Under the pieces are notes generated by a model that was not told the origin of the DNA, did no database searches, and saw only the letters and a program-made list of their open reading frames with translations. Made by a program: the position numbers and the translations under genes. From Undibacterium pigrum (GTDB lineage Bacteria > Pseudomonadota > Gammaproteobacteria > Burkholderiales > Burkholderiaceae_D): 64,000 nt of DNA. The stretch spans positions 329,312 through 393,311 of the forward strand of contig NZ_QJKB01000004.1 in assembly GCF_003201815.1 (NCBI RefSeq), in the 5' to 3' direction. Shown here in pieces: positions 44,723 to 54,993 of this stretch (position 1 is its first letter; each line of letters starts with the position of its first letter).

Positions 44723-45328
44723 TCACAACCAGCCCTGATCGCGTGCCAGCCGGTATGCTTCAACACGGTTTTTTGCGTGTAACTTGCTGATGGCTTCAGA
44801 AAGATAGTTGCGTACCGTGCCTTCCGACAAATGCATGAGTTTTGCAATCTCGGTGCTGGTTGATCCAGTGCCAGCCAGACGCAGTACCTGGCGTTCGCGT
44901 TCGCTGAGGGGGTCTTGTTCGCCGCCCCAGCTTTCCATGGCCAGTTCAGGTGCGATGGCGCGGCCACCGGCATGTACCGTGCGTATCGCAGCTGCCAGGG
45001 TGTCAGCCGGTGCATCCTTGAGCATGTAACCACGCACACCACTGGCCATGGCGCGACGCAGGTAACCACTTCGCGCAAAGGTCGTCAGTACTACAACTTT
45101 GCTGGGCAGTTTTTTTTCTGCGACGGCAGCCGCCAGTTCCAGCCCTGTCATGATGGGCATCTCTATGTCGGTTACGACAATGTCTGGTTGTTCTTTCTCA
45201 CATAAAGCCAGGGCTTCCTGGCCATTTTTTGCCAGGCCTATGACTTCCAGATCGTCTTCAAGGCCCAGTAGTGCCGCCAGTGCACCGGATACCAGGGCCT
45301 GATCTTCGGCGATGATGATACGTATCAT
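44723..45328 (-). CDS. NarL/LuxR-type response regulator
   Basis: A 201-residue regulator with a receiver (IIIAEDQALVSGALAALL, phospho-Asp in VVTDIEMPIMTG, Lys in YMLKDAP) and a LuxR-type helix-turn-helix (LSERERQVLRLAGTGSTSTEIAKLMHLSEGTVRNYLSEAISKL). Resembles DesR. It overlaps its kinase by four bases and pairs with it. Confidence 0.93.
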   Translation of the reverse strand: MIRIIIAEDQALVSGALAALLGLEDDLEVIGLAKNGQEALALCEKEQPDIVVTDIEMPIMTGLELAAAVAEKKLPSKVVVLTTFARSGYLRRAMASGVRGYMLKDAPADTLAAAIRTVHAGGRAIAPELAMESWGGEQDPLSERERQVLRLAGTGSTSTEIAKLMHLSEGTVRNYLSEAISKLHAKNRVEAYRLARDQGWL

Positions 45329-46437
45329 TTTTCTTCTTTCAGGGGCAGGGACAATTCCAGGTGCAAACCTGGTGTGTCAGGTTTTATGAGTACTTGCACA
45401 GAGCCGCCCAAGGCGCGCACGCGTTCACTCATGCCATTAAGTCCGCTGCCTTTGTTGATGGATAATTTTTGTCCTGCTACGCCATTGTCAGTGATGGTCA
45501 GTCGCACATACTGATCCAGTATGCTCAGTTTAATATGGCAAATGCTGGCCTCAGCATGGCGTATGATATTGGTGACAGCTTCACGCACGGCCAGTGCCAG
45601 TACGTTTTCCGTCGCTGCCGGAATATTGATTGCTTGTATATCCGTGACCAGCGAAACCTGCGCCGCATCCAGTGCATTTTTTGCAGACTGCAATTCATGT
45701 CCCAGACCCGTGGCACGATAGCCTATGACAGCGGCGCGCACTTCTGCCAGGGCCTGCCTGGCGGTATGCTCGATGTCATGAATTTCCTTTTTGCAGGCAT
45801 CGGGATTGCGTTCCAGCAGTTTGCCTGCCAGCTCGGCTTTCAGGGTGATGACGGACAGGGTATGCCCCAGCAAGTCATGCAAGTCCCTGGCGATACGTTC
45901 GCGTTCCGCCAGTGCTGCAAGATATTCAACTTCTTCCTGTTTCTTGAGCAGGCTTTCATTGCTGCGTGTCAGTCGCTCACCTATGATGGCGCCGACCCCA
46001 CTGGGGATGCTGAAGATGATGGCGGGTATCCAGAAAGTCGCTTCGAACTTGAAGATGAAACTGCTTAGGGCAACTACCAGGCCGATAGTCAGCAGGCCAA
46101 GATAAGCCTGGCGTGTATCCGTCATGCGTGAGCACATAGTGGCGGCAAAAATACAGAATGTAGACCCGCCATAATTATAAGGTGCCCAGGCTATACCCAT
46201 GGCGCAGATCACGGTAATACAGGCCAGATTTTTCCAGCCTGTTTGCCAAAAGCTATAAAAATAAATGAGTAAAAAAGCCAGAATGCTGATTGCTAACAAG
46301 CTGATTTCCTGCAAGCCTGGCGTGACGTAAAGATACTTCCAGCCCATGATGGTAAAGGAAAGTAGCCAGAAATACGGTGCCTTGCCATAGCGGGCAGGCA
46401 CCCAGGGAGAAGAGAAGATAGCGATAAGTTGATGCAT
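45325..46437 (-). CDS. DesK-like histidine kinase (HisKA_3)
   Basis: A 370-residue kinase. About five or six hydrophobic segments make up the N-terminal half, and the dimerisation helix RERIARDLHDLLGHTLSVITLKAEL carries the phospho-His. The ATPase part has TDNGVAGQKLSINKGSGLNGMSERV. DesK-type kinases sense membrane state; the true signal here is unknown. ATG 46437 starts the transcription unit with the NarL-type regulator. Confidence 0.92.
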   Translation of the reverse strand: MHQLIAIFSSPWVPARYGKAPYFWLLSFTIMGWKYLYVTPGLQEISLLAISILAFLLIYFYSFWQTGWKNLACITVICAMGIAWAPYNYGGSTFCIFAATMCSRMTDTRQAYLGLLTIGLVVALSSFIFKFEATFWIPAIIFSIPSGVGAIIGERLTRSNESLLKKQEEVEYLAALAERERIARDLHDLLGHTLSVITLKAELAGKLLERNPDACKKEIHDIEHTARQALAEVRAAVIGYRATGLGHELQSAKNALDAAQVSLVTDIQAINIPAATENVLALAVREAVTNIIRHAEASICHIKLSILDQYVRLTITDNGVAGQKLSINKGSGLNGMSERVRALGGSVQVLIKPDTPGLHLELSLPLKEEK

Positions 46438-46499
46438 TATTTTTTTTTATCTGGCTTGGTTGACTTACTTAGCTGAGCTGGCTTGGCTGAAGTTTGACA

Positions 46500-48314
46500 T
46501 TATTCCTTTAAAAGACGGATATCGGCAATCTGAAAACGATATGAACCAGGCTGTGGTCCTGCATTAAAGGCAATGATTGTGATTGCAGCAGGATCCAGCC
46601 CAGAGAATTTACTGAAAGCTATGCTGATTTCACGCCACTCTTCGCTAGCCTTGAAGGGGACCGAGATGGGTATATAACTGCCCTTGACGCTGATGCCTAC
46701 GCTGTATTGATTGCCATCGCCCTTCACTCTGAATTTGAGGGTGTTGGCCTTGCTGAGGTCCACTGCTTCCATAGGGACTTTGCCTGTCATCACGGCCAGC
46801 CCAGCCCAGGGGTAGGCGAAACCAGGGCGAATTTCTGCATCAATATTAAGCACCGGCTGATCGTTGATGGTTTCAGTGTCAGCCAGTTTAAGGCTTATGC
46901 TGGATTTACCACCCATGAAAGCATCTGTCGATGCACCCCAGTCTGCACCGAACGGGCTGGCCAGTTTTCCCTTGCTGAACTGCGCAATGCGGCCATCCTG
47001 CGGTAGATCGAATTGCAGGTTTTTTTGCACATTTTGCTGCACGACTTCCTGTTGTTTTTGTTCGCGTTGAGCTGTGACGCGCTCGCCATCTTTCCATACC
47101 TCGACAATATTGCGTGTGTTACTAATATCTTTATCTGGTTCGCCTTCCACCAGCACAAGGTCAGCCTTATAGCCCCTGGCGATACGACCCCTGTCTTTCA
47201 GCCGGAACGCACTGGCTGGCACCGATGTGGCGGCGCTCAATGCGGCAAGCGGACTCATGCCGGCATTGACCAGTGAGGCCAGTTCATGATGCAGGCTGAT
47301 GCCATACTGGGTGCCGGAATTGCCTGCATCCGTGCCTGCCAGTATGGGGATGCCAGCCTTATGCATGGCAACCGTGAGCAGTTTTGGGGCAGTCAATAAA
47401 TCGGGACGGGCTTGCTGGCCATATGGTGCATTCATTGTTTGCATTTGCGTTTTATTTAAAAATGCTGTCATGCGCTTGTCTGTCAGTACATCTTCTTCCT
47501 TCAGACCTGCAATGCTTTCGAGCACAGAAAAAGTAGGGATGATGAAGGACTTCCTGCTTTTTGCAGTCTTTACCAGTTCACGTACATCGGCATCGCTGAT
47601 GTGCTTTTCTACAAATAAATGCACCAGGCCATCTGCGCCCGCGGCCAGAGCATCTTGCGCTTCTTTTAAGGTGCCTATGTGGACTACCGCCAGTTTATTG
47701 CGCAGATGCGCCGCTTTGACCAGGGCTTTCACGGTAGCGTTATCAAGACTATTAAAAGGGCGTTTTTCATGACCATGCTCAATAACGATCTTGATGAAAT
47801 GCGAACCTTCGGCAATGCGGGCATCTACCCAGGCTTGCGCTTCTTCAGGTTTTGCCAGGGTAGGGATAGCCAGACCATATTCAGTTCCATGACCGCCAGG
47901 TGCGGTTGCCAATACACCGGCAGAAATCAGATCTGCACGTTCACGGTTTTCACCCTTGCGCATTTTTTCATTGATCTCTTTCATTTGATCAACATTGGTG
48001 AACATGTCAATTTGCGTGGTCACACCATACAAGAGTGGCAGTTCCTGGTGCTGATAGGCATGCACGTGCGCATCAATCAGGCCAGGCAGCAGGGTGCGGC
48101 CATTGCCGTTAATGACAGTGATACCGGCAGCCGGTTTGCCTTTGAAATTGTCGTCCTGAATCTTGCCATCTGCGATGAGCACATTTCTGGCAGACAGGAT
48201 TTTCTGGCCATCAAATACGCGCGTGTTTTCTATCAGAAAACCTGCTGCTTGTGCTGAGAAATGGGAGCCGCCTGTGCAAAGAGCAAATGCCAGGGCAAGA
48301 GTGGTTTTGTGCAT
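46500..48314 (-). CDS. Secreted amidohydrolase fused to a CIA30 domain
   Basis: A 604-residue precursor with a signal peptide (LALAFALCTGGSHFSAQAA). Residues from about 30 to 430 form a metal-dependent amidohydrolase: PGLIDAHVHAYQH with the metal-binding HxH, later HIGTLKEAQDALAAGADGLVH and LAGTDAGNSGTQYGISLHHEL. The last 150 residues match CIA30, a beta-sandwich known from complex I assembly proteins and also in secreted bacterial hydrolases (ASPFGADWGASTDAFMGG, WREISIAFSKFSG). It may bind carbohydrate or a protein. Substrate unknown. Confidence 0.88.
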   Translation of the reverse strand: MHKTTLALAFALCTGGSHFSAQAAGFLIENTRVFDGQKILSARNVLIADGKIQDDNFKGKPAAGITVINGNGRTLLPGLIDAHVHAYQHQELPLLYGVTTQIDMFTNVDQMKEINEKMRKGENRERADLISAGVLATAPGGHGTEYGLAIPTLAKPEEAQAWVDARIAEGSHFIKIVIEHGHEKRPFNSLDNATVKALVKAAHLRNKLAVVHIGTLKEAQDALAAGADGLVHLFVEKHISDADVRELVKTAKSRKSFIIPTFSVLESIAGLKEEDVLTDKRMTAFLNKTQMQTMNAPYGQQARPDLLTAPKLLTVAMHKAGIPILAGTDAGNSGTQYGISLHHELASLVNAGMSPLAALSAATSVPASAFRLKDRGRIARGYKADLVLVEGEPDKDISNTRNIVEVWKDGERVTAQREQKQQEVVQQNVQKNLQFDLPQDGRIAQFSKGKLASPFGADWGASTDAFMGGKSSISLKLADTETINDQPVLNIDAEIRPGFAYPWAGLAVMTGKVPMEAVDLSKANTLKFRVKGDGNQYSVGISVKGSYIPISVPFKASEEWREISIAFSKFSGLDPAAITIIAFNAGPQPGSYRFQIADIRLLKE

Positions 48315-48437
48315 GATGAGGTCCTTTTTTTGTAGATGTATTCATCATGCCGTTTGGATGAAAAATAAAACAGAAGCAAATGCCATCATTTTTTTATGAC
48401 ATTTGTCATGTCCTGAAATCACATCTTTGACGCAGAC

Positions 48438-48466
48438 AAAAAAAATCCCGCATATTTGCGGGATTT
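48438..48466 (-). terminator. Intrinsic terminator after sppA
   Basis: Stem AAATCCCGCA/TGCGGGATTT with loop TATT, and on the minus strand a run of T. It lies just downstream of the sppA stop (48484). Confidence 0.9.
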
Positions 48467-48483
48467 CTTACAAAACATGCAGA

Positions 48484-50340
48484 CTAAGGTGCCGTACACA
48501 GACAATGTGTCAGGGCCGTAAAGCTCTTGCCTTCTTTATTGACATCTCTCAACCAGCTCAGGTCATTCAGTATCTGTGTTGCTGCTGCTGGTGGCAAGCC
48601 GCTAGGTACAGACGCCAGTTTGAATTGCTCCTGCAATACCAGGGCAGTCTGCGCGCCAAAGATACTGAAGATGCGGTCAAACTTGGACGGTTCACGTTCT
48701 ATATAGGCGATGCGGTAATCCTGTCCCATTTTTGCACGGGTAGATGCTGATTTCAACGCATCGGCAAAACTGCCTACATTGTCGATCAGGCCGCGTTCCT
48801 TGGCTTGTGCACCTGTCCAGACACGTCCTTGTGCCACTTCATTGATTTTCTCGGGCGTGGTCTTGCGTGCGGCGGCTGCCTTGCCTGTGAAATCGGCATA
48901 GGTATGGTTGATACTGCCTTGCAGGACTTCAGCAAAACGCGGGTTCAAAGGGCGCAGAGGATTGAATGGATCAGCCAGCCAGGTGGTTGGTGAACCAGCA
49001 GTATGCACGCCGAGTTTTTCCACGGCTTTATCTGCCGTAGGCAAAATCGCGATGACACCGATAGAGCCAGTAATGGTCGCTTCATCTGCGATTACTTCAT
49101 CAGATGCCATGGAAATCCAGTAACCGCCGGAGGCAGCCACATTGCCCATGGAAACCACGACTGGTTTGCCAGCCTTGCGCGTCAGTTCCAGTTCACGGCG
49201 TATGAGTTCTGAACCAAAGGCGCTGCCACCAGGAGAATCCACACGCAAGACGATGGCCTTGATATTGTCATCTTCACGCGCCTTGCGTATCAGGCTGGCA
49301 GTAGACAAACCACCGATGGCGCCAGGTGAGGCCACGCCTTCGCTGATTTCACCAGAGGCCACGATCACGCCAACAGCGTCACCAAAGAGTTTGGGTTTGA
49401 TGCGGGCAAGGTAATCTTCAAACGGGATTTGACGGAAGCTCTTGATTTGCTCATCCCTGATACCGCGCTTGAGCATGAGTTCACGCAATTCATCGCGGGT
49501 CTTCAAGCCATCGACGAGCTTGGTATTGATGGCCAGTTTGGCGATATCACCGCCTGCCGCAGCCAGCAGATTGCTCAGGTCATTGATACCATTCATGATG
49601 CTGCCAGCAGGCAGTTTGCGGGCTTTTTCTACATCGCCTGTATAAGTCTTCCACAGGGCATTGTATAAAAAGCTTTCTGCCTCGGCTGCTTCAGGAGACG
49701 GGGCATTGGCGACATAAGGTTCACCAAAGCTTTTGAAACTGCCCGCTTTCAACACGGTCACCGTGACGCCCAGCTTATCGAGGGCATCTTTGTAATAGTT
49801 TTGATACCTGCCAAAACCAGTGATCATCACTGATCCCATAGGGTGCAGATACACCTCATTGGCATGGGCTGCCAGGTAATACTGGCGCTGGTCATAGCTG
49901 GAACCCCAGGCCACGACTGTCTTGCCAGCAGCCTTGAAACGGTCGATGGCAGCGGCAATTTCCCTCAGCATGGTCAAACCAGTGCCGCCCATGTCATCCA
50001 GCAGCAAGACCGCACTGCTGATTTGCGGGTCTTTGGCTGCCTGATCCAGCACCGCCAGGACATCCCGCAATTGCGTGGTTTTCTTGATGTCGCCACGTGC
50101 TTCGGCCAGCAGTGTTTCGCGGGCGCTACCAGCATGTTGCTCTACCAGCGTTCCTTTTAAATCCAGCAAGAGGGCAGTCTTGTCTTCGATTTTTTTTGCC
50201 CCGCCACTGAACAGGCTGATGGCAATGGCAATCAGGATAAACAGCAAAAGCAGGTTCAGTATTACCCGGCGACTGAAGTCCAGCGCCGTCCAAAGGTATT
50301 TGAAACCTTTTCCTATCCAGCTTATGGGGGCAAAAGCCAT
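48484..50340 (-). CDS. sppA: Signal peptide peptidase SppA, 67K type
   Basis: A 618-residue membrane-anchored serine peptidase. One N-terminal helix (VILNLLLLFILIAIAISLF) precedes two repeated ClpP-like domains, as in the long SppA. The catalytic Ser is in NVAASGGYWISM of the second domain, and the general-base Lys is in AGSFKSFGEPY of the first. SppA degrades leftover signal peptides after secretion. Length matches the 67K family (about 618 residues in Escherichia coli). Its promoter is upstream of 50340. Confidence 0.95.
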   Translation of the reverse strand: MAFAPISWIGKGFKYLWTALDFSRRVILNLLLLFILIAIAISLFSGGAKKIEDKTALLLDLKGTLVEQHAGSARETLLAEARGDIKKTTQLRDVLAVLDQAAKDPQISSAVLLLDDMGGTGLTMLREIAAAIDRFKAAGKTVVAWGSSYDQRQYYLAAHANEVYLHPMGSVMITGFGRYQNYYKDALDKLGVTVTVLKAGSFKSFGEPYVANAPSPEAAEAESFLYNALWKTYTGDVEKARKLPAGSIMNGINDLSNLLAAAGGDIAKLAINTKLVDGLKTRDELRELMLKRGIRDEQIKSFRQIPFEDYLARIKPKLFGDAVGVIVASGEISEGVASPGAIGGLSTASLIRKAREDDNIKAIVLRVDSPGGSAFGSELIRRELELTRKAGKPVVVSMGNVAASGGYWISMASDEVIADEATITGSIGVIAILPTADKAVEKLGVHTAGSPTTWLADPFNPLRPLNPRFAEVLQGSINHTYADFTGKAAAARKTTPEKINEVAQGRVWTGAQAKERGLIDNVGSFADALKSASTRAKMGQDYRIAYIEREPSKFDRIFSIFGAQTALVLQEQFKLASVPSGLPPAAATQILNDLSWLRDVNKEGKSFTALTHCLCTAP

Positions 50341-50397
50341 GACATTTTCCTTAAGTAAAAAGATAAGCTGAGAGCAAGCTAAAAAAACAGGCTGGAT

Positions 50398-51411
50398 TTA
50401 TTCAGGCCAGATGGTTTTCAGCAATTGAGCCAGATGCGCACCGGCACGTGCCAGGGCATCTTCCTTCATGTTCAGCATGGTTTTTTCATATTCGAGTGGC
50501 AAGGCTATAGACCAGCTATTTCCTCTTTGGTTCGGTGTGCTTTTGCTGAATTGCGTGCCAGCGAACAATTGTTTGGCATCACGTATGGCGTCATTGGCCC
50601 ACAATACTGGCAATTCTTCGATGGCTGCATTGGTCAGCGTCAAGGACTTGGCTTTTTTAGTCAAGGCATCATTCATGCGGCCACGCTTGAATTGCTGTGG
50701 CAAGTCATCCCACAGAGAGTGCAGGTTACCGCATGGGCATTGCAGGGCATTGCCACCAACGGTATTGCTGCCGCGGTCATACTGGCCTTCATCCGGGTTG
50801 ACGATCTTGCCATCGGCATTCAAAAAGATGGAACCTACATGCAAAGGCTGGTGCAAGTCACCCACATAGTGGGTCAGCAGGGTCAGGGCTTCCTGCTTGT
50901 CCTTGAAATTGAAAGGTTTTGGCTGTGGTTTGCCTTGCAACACCAGTACGGCGGCACGAATGGCGTTCACCACGTCATGGTCACTGGTGCCTACATAGCC
51001 AGTTTTATAGTGGTCATGCTGCAGAGCCACGTCAGCATAGTGATATTGCTTGTGGCAGTTTTCTTCATCAAAAGCCGGATTGCAGTTAGTGTTATTGCGT
51101 TTCACATAATCCGCCATGGCAGCAATACCAGCGGCAGTCTCAAAGGACGCACACTCAGGGTAACGGCCAGTTGATGTATAGGCAAAATCTTTTTCAGGAG
51201 CGATGCCTTTGACGCAATCGCCCCAGACAGCGACTTTTTCCAGGGTATTGTCACCCAGCAGTGCTTTGACCTGGGCACCGGCTTTGCTGCCAGCCAGCAG
51301 GTTTTCGGCAATTGCTCCCACGGTCTGGTGACCGTCGGCCCCCCAGGCAAAACTCAGTTGTGGCAAGCTGGCCAGTGCCAGCATGAAAGCGGAGATCAGT
51401 AGCTTTTTCAT
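50398..51411 (-). CDS. S1/P1 nuclease family protein
   Basis: A 337-residue precursor with a signal peptide ending FAWGADGHQTVG. The mature N-terminal Trp, whose amine would bind zinc, and the HYADVALQHDHYK, LTLLTHYVGDLHQPLHVG and NLHSLWDD segments supply the trinuclear-zinc ligands of S1/P1 nucleases. Such enzymes cut single-stranded DNA or RNA outside the cytoplasm. ATG 51411 is chosen because the frame upstream lacks coding character. Terminates 57 bases before sppA begins. Confidence 0.92.
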   Translation of the reverse strand: MKKLLISAFMLALASLPQLSFAWGADGHQTVGAIAENLLAGSKAGAQVKALLGDNTLEKVAVWGDCVKGIAPEKDFAYTSTGRYPECASFETAAGIAAMADYVKRNNTNCNPAFDEENCHKQYHYADVALQHDHYKTGYVGTSDHDVVNAIRAAVLVLQGKPQPKPFNFKDKQEALTLLTHYVGDLHQPLHVGSIFLNADGKIVNPDEGQYDRGSNTVGGNALQCPCGNLHSLWDDLPQQFKRGRMNDALTKKAKSLTLTNAAIEELPVLWANDAIRDAKQLFAGTQFSKSTPNQRGNSWSIALPLEYEKTMLNMKEDALARAGAHLAQLLKTIWPE

Positions 51412-51499
51412 AAAAATATCAGGTAGATAATAAATATACCAAAGATGGTAACAAGCAAAGATGACGAGGATATAGCAAACTGAGGAGATTGTGTTCGTA

Positions 51500-52246
51500 T
51501 CAGAACGCGTATTGCAGACGCATGCTGAAGACGCCTGCATGGCGGGTATTGAGTTTGCCGACCACATAGGAGGCTTCATATTTGATGGCTTGCCTGCTGT
51601 CAGCCGCGTTCCCTAGCCTGAACGTGCCGGATACCATGGGACCAGCCCGGTGTGATTGCTGGGCCTGCGGCGACCAGTTATCCCAGTTACCCAGTTCACC
51701 AAAGCCTTGCAGGCCAAATGCCAGTTCAGGGCGGTAGCGGTACTTGCTTTGCCACTGATATTTCATTTGCGTGCGGCCCGCAGGATTAATGCGATACGTA
51801 CGTTCCAGGAACAGATTGGCATTCACCTGCACCCGGCCAAACTCGGTTTGCATGGCCGGACCAAATTCAAAATCCACGCCACGGCTACTGTCAGTGTTCT
51901 TGTTCAGGCTGGTATGCAAGGCCACGTCAACATCATATTGACCATGCGTCAGCAAGAAATCATTTTGCCAGGTCCAGGCACTATTTGCCAAAGAGCTGGC
52001 ACCTCGCCTGAACCAGGTCACATAGACTTCCGTGTACCAGGTTTTATTGGGCATGTAGCTGAAACCCAGGTCAGGCGCAGTCGAAGTGGGGCGACTGTCG
52101 ACAAAAGAAGACCAGGTTTTGAAATCGATAGTTTTCTCGCCCTCATTTTCATAGATGCTGACCAGATAATAGCCAGAACCCGCCTGCGCAGGCATGGCTG
52201 ACAATATGCAGATAGAAAATGTTGCTGTAAAAGCAAATTTCTTCAT
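51500..52246 (-). CDS. Outer-membrane beta-barrel-like protein
   Basis: A 248-residue precursor with a signal peptide ([22 protein letters not shown]). The body is alternating strands with aromatic girdles ([37 protein letters not shown]) and the chain ends in LQYAF, with the terminal Phe used for outer-membrane insertion. No family recognised. It precedes the nuclease gene by 88 bases in the same direction. Confidence 0.7.
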   Translation of the reverse strand: MKKFAFTATFSICILSAMPAQAGSGYYLVSIYENEGEKTIDFKTWSSFVDSRPTSTAPDLGFSYMPNKTWYTEVYVTWFRRGASSLANSAWTWQNDFLLTHGQYDVDVALHTSLNKNTDSSRGVDFEFGPAMQTEFGRVQVNANLFLERTYRINPAGRTQMKYQWQSKYRYRPELAFGLQGFGELGNWDNWSPQAQQSHRAGPMVSGTFRLGNAADSRQAIKYEASYVVGKLNTRHAGVFSMRLQYAF

Positions 52247-52458
52247 GGTTATCCAGGTTGAACTATCGTAAGCAAGAGTACCTGCATATCATGGCATTGC
52301 TACAGGAAAGTGCAAGAAAATCCATGTTGGAATTGTTATTTCTTTTACTTACTCGCCATGGAACTGTCAATTTGCAGTGTTTTGCCAGCCCTTGCATTCG
52401 ACTTCGCCCCCAATACCAGCTAAACTTGCGTGTTTTTCTCCATTTTTGCGGCATCAGC

Positions 52459-54144
52459 ATGAACACCATGAATACATCCCCAGACGATAGCGCTGAATCC
52501 GGCCACGAGTCAGTCTCAGAGACAACTACGTCCAGCGCGGCATCGAAAGACCTGATCAGCCGCGAAGTGGCACGCCGCCGTACCTTCGGTATTATTTCCC
52601 ATCCGGATGCGGGTAAAACTACGCTGACTGAAAAGCTGCTGATGTTCTCGGGCGCGATTCAACTGGCAGGCACAGTCAAGGCGCGCAAGAGTGGCCGTCA
52701 TGCGACATCTGACTGGATGGAAATCGAGAAGCAGCGCGGCATTTCGGTTGCTTCCTCTGTCATGCAGTTTGAATACCGCGACCACGTGGTCAACCTGCTT
52801 GACACGCCGGGTCACCAGGATTTTTCTGAAGATACCTATCGCGTGTTGACGGCAGTTGATTCTGCCCTGATGGTGATCGATGCCGCCAAGGGTGTGGAAG
52901 AACAGACCATCAAGCTGCTCAACGTTTGCCGCATGCGCAATACGCCCATCATCACCTTCGTCAACAAGATGGACCGCGAAACCCGCGACCCGCTGGAGTT
53001 GCTCGATGAACTGGAATCTGTATTGAAAATACAGTGTGCACCAGTGACCTGGCCCATAGGCATGGGCAAGACTTTCCGCGGTGTGTACCACATCCTGAAA
53101 GACGAGATTTTACTGTTCACGCCAGGTAGTGAACGTGCTGACCAGGAATTCGAAGTCATCAAGGGTATTGATAACCCACGCCTGGTCGAGATGTTCCCGC
53201 TAGAAATCGAACAACTGAAGATGGAAGTCGAACTGGTGCATGGAGCATCCCATCCGTTCAGTCTGGAAGACTTTTTGGCTGGCGTGCAGACACCGGTATT
53301 CTTTGGCTCTGCCATCAATAACTTTGGTGTGCGTGAAATTTTGAATGCTTTGCTCGACTGGGCACCAGCGCCACGGGAGCGCGATGCGACCGTGCGTGCT
53401 GTTGAACCAAAGGAAGTACCATTCTCTGGCTTTATTTTCAAAATCCAGGCGAACATGGACCCGGCTCACCGTGACCGTATCGCCTTCCTGCGCGTCTGTT
53501 CTGGTCGTTTTGAACGCGGTATGAAACTCAAGCATTTGCGCCTGAACCGCGATATCAAAGTGTCGTCTGTCGTGACCTTCATGGCATCGTCACGTGAGCA
53601 GGTGGAAGAAGCTTACGCTGGCGATATCATAGGCTTGCCCAACCACGGCAATATGCAGATAGGTGATAGTTTTTCTGAAGGTGAATTGCTGCAATTTACT
53701 GGCATCCCTTATTTTGCTCCAGACTTTTTCCGTACAGCACGTATCCTGAACCCGCTAAAAATCAAGCAATTGCAAAAAGGCTTGCAGCAATTAGGTGAAG
53801 AAGGTGCGGTACAGGTATTCAAACCTGTTGTCAGCAGTGATCTGGTGCTGGGTGCGGTTGGTGTCCTGCAGTTTGAAGTGGTCGCCAGCCGTCTCAAGAA
53901 TGAATATGGCGTTGATGCCGTGTTTGAAGGCACCAGCATCAGCAGCGCCCGCTGGATCAGCTGCGATGACAAAAAAATGCTGGCTGATTTTGAACGTTCC
54001 AGCGCCGGTGGCAATATTGCTTATGATGCTGCAGGCAACATGGCTTACCTGGCGACCTCGGGTGTGAATTTGAAATTGACGCAAGAACGTTGGCCTGGTG
54101 TAACTTTCCACGCTACGCGTGAACATGCGGCTAAGCTTAACTGA
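52459..54144 (+). CDS. prfC: Peptide chain release factor 3
   Basis: A 561-residue translational GTPase. G1 is [16 protein letters not shown]3 DTPGHQDF and G4 NKMDRE; the C-terminal part matches RF3. It recycles RF1/RF2 after termination. About 30 residues of Ser/Thr-rich leader precede the conserved domain, so it is somewhat longer than the usual 529. ATG 52459 is chosen from two close in-frame starts (52459 and 52468); no strong ribosome site is seen. The 5' region of about 200 bases after the minus-strand start at 52246 holds its promoter. Confidence 0.95.
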   Translation: MNTMNTSPDDSAESGHESVSETTTSSAASKDLISREVARRRTFGIISHPDAGKTTLTEKLLMFSGAIQLAGTVKARKSGRHATSDWMEIEKQRGISVASSVMQFEYRDHVVNLLDTPGHQDFSEDTYRVLTAVDSALMVIDAAKGVEEQTIKLLNVCRMRNTPIITFVNKMDRETRDPLELLDELESVLKIQCAPVTWPIGMGKTFRGVYHILKDEILLFTPGSERADQEFEVIKGIDNPRLVEMFPLEIEQLKMEVELVHGASHPFSLEDFLAGVQTPVFFGSAINNFGVREILNALLDWAPAPRERDATVRAVEPKEVPFSGFIFKIQANMDPAHRDRIAFLRVCSGRFERGMKLKHLRLNRDIKVSSVVTFMASSREQVEEAYAGDIIGLPNHGNMQIGDSFSEGELLQFTGIPYFAPDFFRTARILNPLKIKQLQKGLQQLGEEGAVQVFKPVVSSDLVLGAVGVLQFEVVASRLKNEYGVDAVFEGTSISSARWISCDDKKMLADFERSSAGGNIAYDAAGNMAYLATSGVNLKLTQERWPGVTFHATREHAAKLN

Positions 54145-54187
54145 GCTTAGCAGAACTGAAAAGTATTTAGCCAGGCCTAGTAAATTT

Positions 54188-54223
54188 GCGGCTGACAGAG
54201 CGAAAAGCTTCTGTCAGCCGCTT
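54188..54223 (+). terminator. Terminator-like hairpin after prfC
   Basis: Eleven-bp perfect stem GCGGCTGACAG/CTGTCAGCCGC with a 12-base loop, followed by only three T bases. It lies 44 bases after the prfC stop. Confidence 0.7.
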
Positions 54224-54456
54224 TGCTATTGGGGCTAATAAATTTAACTTGAATGCAGATTTTAATTTGCTAACATGTTGATTTAAGGTGCTTTTTTTGC
54301 ACGACACCATGACACATAGCTGTCATACTAAAGGCGCAAAATAAAGTTACAGCAAGCATAAAAGTATTTGTTATCCAGAAATTAGTGCTGGTCCTTAGCA
54401 TTGGCTAGTCAATTTCCTTCCCGATTTTCTTTGCAACTTTGATGAGGAGCGTGATC

Positions 54457-54771
54457 ATGGCATTATTTTTTATTGAAGCCGTCCGTTTTGATGATAGTGG
54501 GCAGCGCATTGCTAAAGTGCGCTGGGGCAAGAGCAAGGGCGGACAAGTCATGCCACCTGCCATGGTGGATGATCCTCAGGAAGCAGATGTACAGGCGGTA
54601 TTGGATACCATCGCCAATGGCGATGAAGTCTTGCCCAAGTTTAATAGTGAAAACGGCATCATTCTCGGTGAAAAAGTCGTAGGCATACAGTACGAAGATG
54701 GCGTACATGGCCTCAGCACGGCCAGCAATGGTGATCCTGGCCACAGACTGAGCGACCTGCCTTCTTTCTAA
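54457..54771 (+). CDS. Small conserved protein of unknown function
   Basis: A 104-residue protein starting MALFFIEAVRFDDSGQRIAKVRWGKSKGG. The pattern of a short N-terminal strand with a charged turn, then a helix (DVQAVLDTIANGDEVLPKF) and strand GEKVVGIQYEDG, is reminiscent of DUF3892-type proteins, but I cannot assign it with confidence. AGGAG lies eight bases before ATG 54457. It is transcribed alone, with a hairpin terminator at 54779. Confidence 0.7.
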   Translation: MALFFIEAVRFDDSGQRIAKVRWGKSKGGQVMPPAMVDDPQEADVQAVLDTIANGDEVLPKFNSENGIILGEKVVGIQYEDGVHGLSTASNGDPGHRLSDLPSF

Positions 54772-54778
54772 TCTTGTC

Positions 54779-54816
54779 GACACGTCCTTGCTGGCAGGGG
54801 CGTGTCTTACTTTTTT
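54779..54816 (+). terminator. Intrinsic terminator after the 104-residue gene
   Basis: GACACG/CGTGTC stem extended by CC/GG pairing inside and followed by TTACTTTTTT. Confidence 0.85.
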
Positions 54817-54993
54817 ACCCCTTCCTTGTTTTCTGCATATAGAACTACATCGTATATGCAAATAAGAAATACTTCGTTGTCCTTCAATACCCTGACTCCA
54901 TATCATACACAGGCCGCCAGATAATCTTTCCTTCTGGCATGTTTTAATGAATGCGCCTTCGCTCAGGCGAGGGCCTGAAAACTTCTCAGGACC

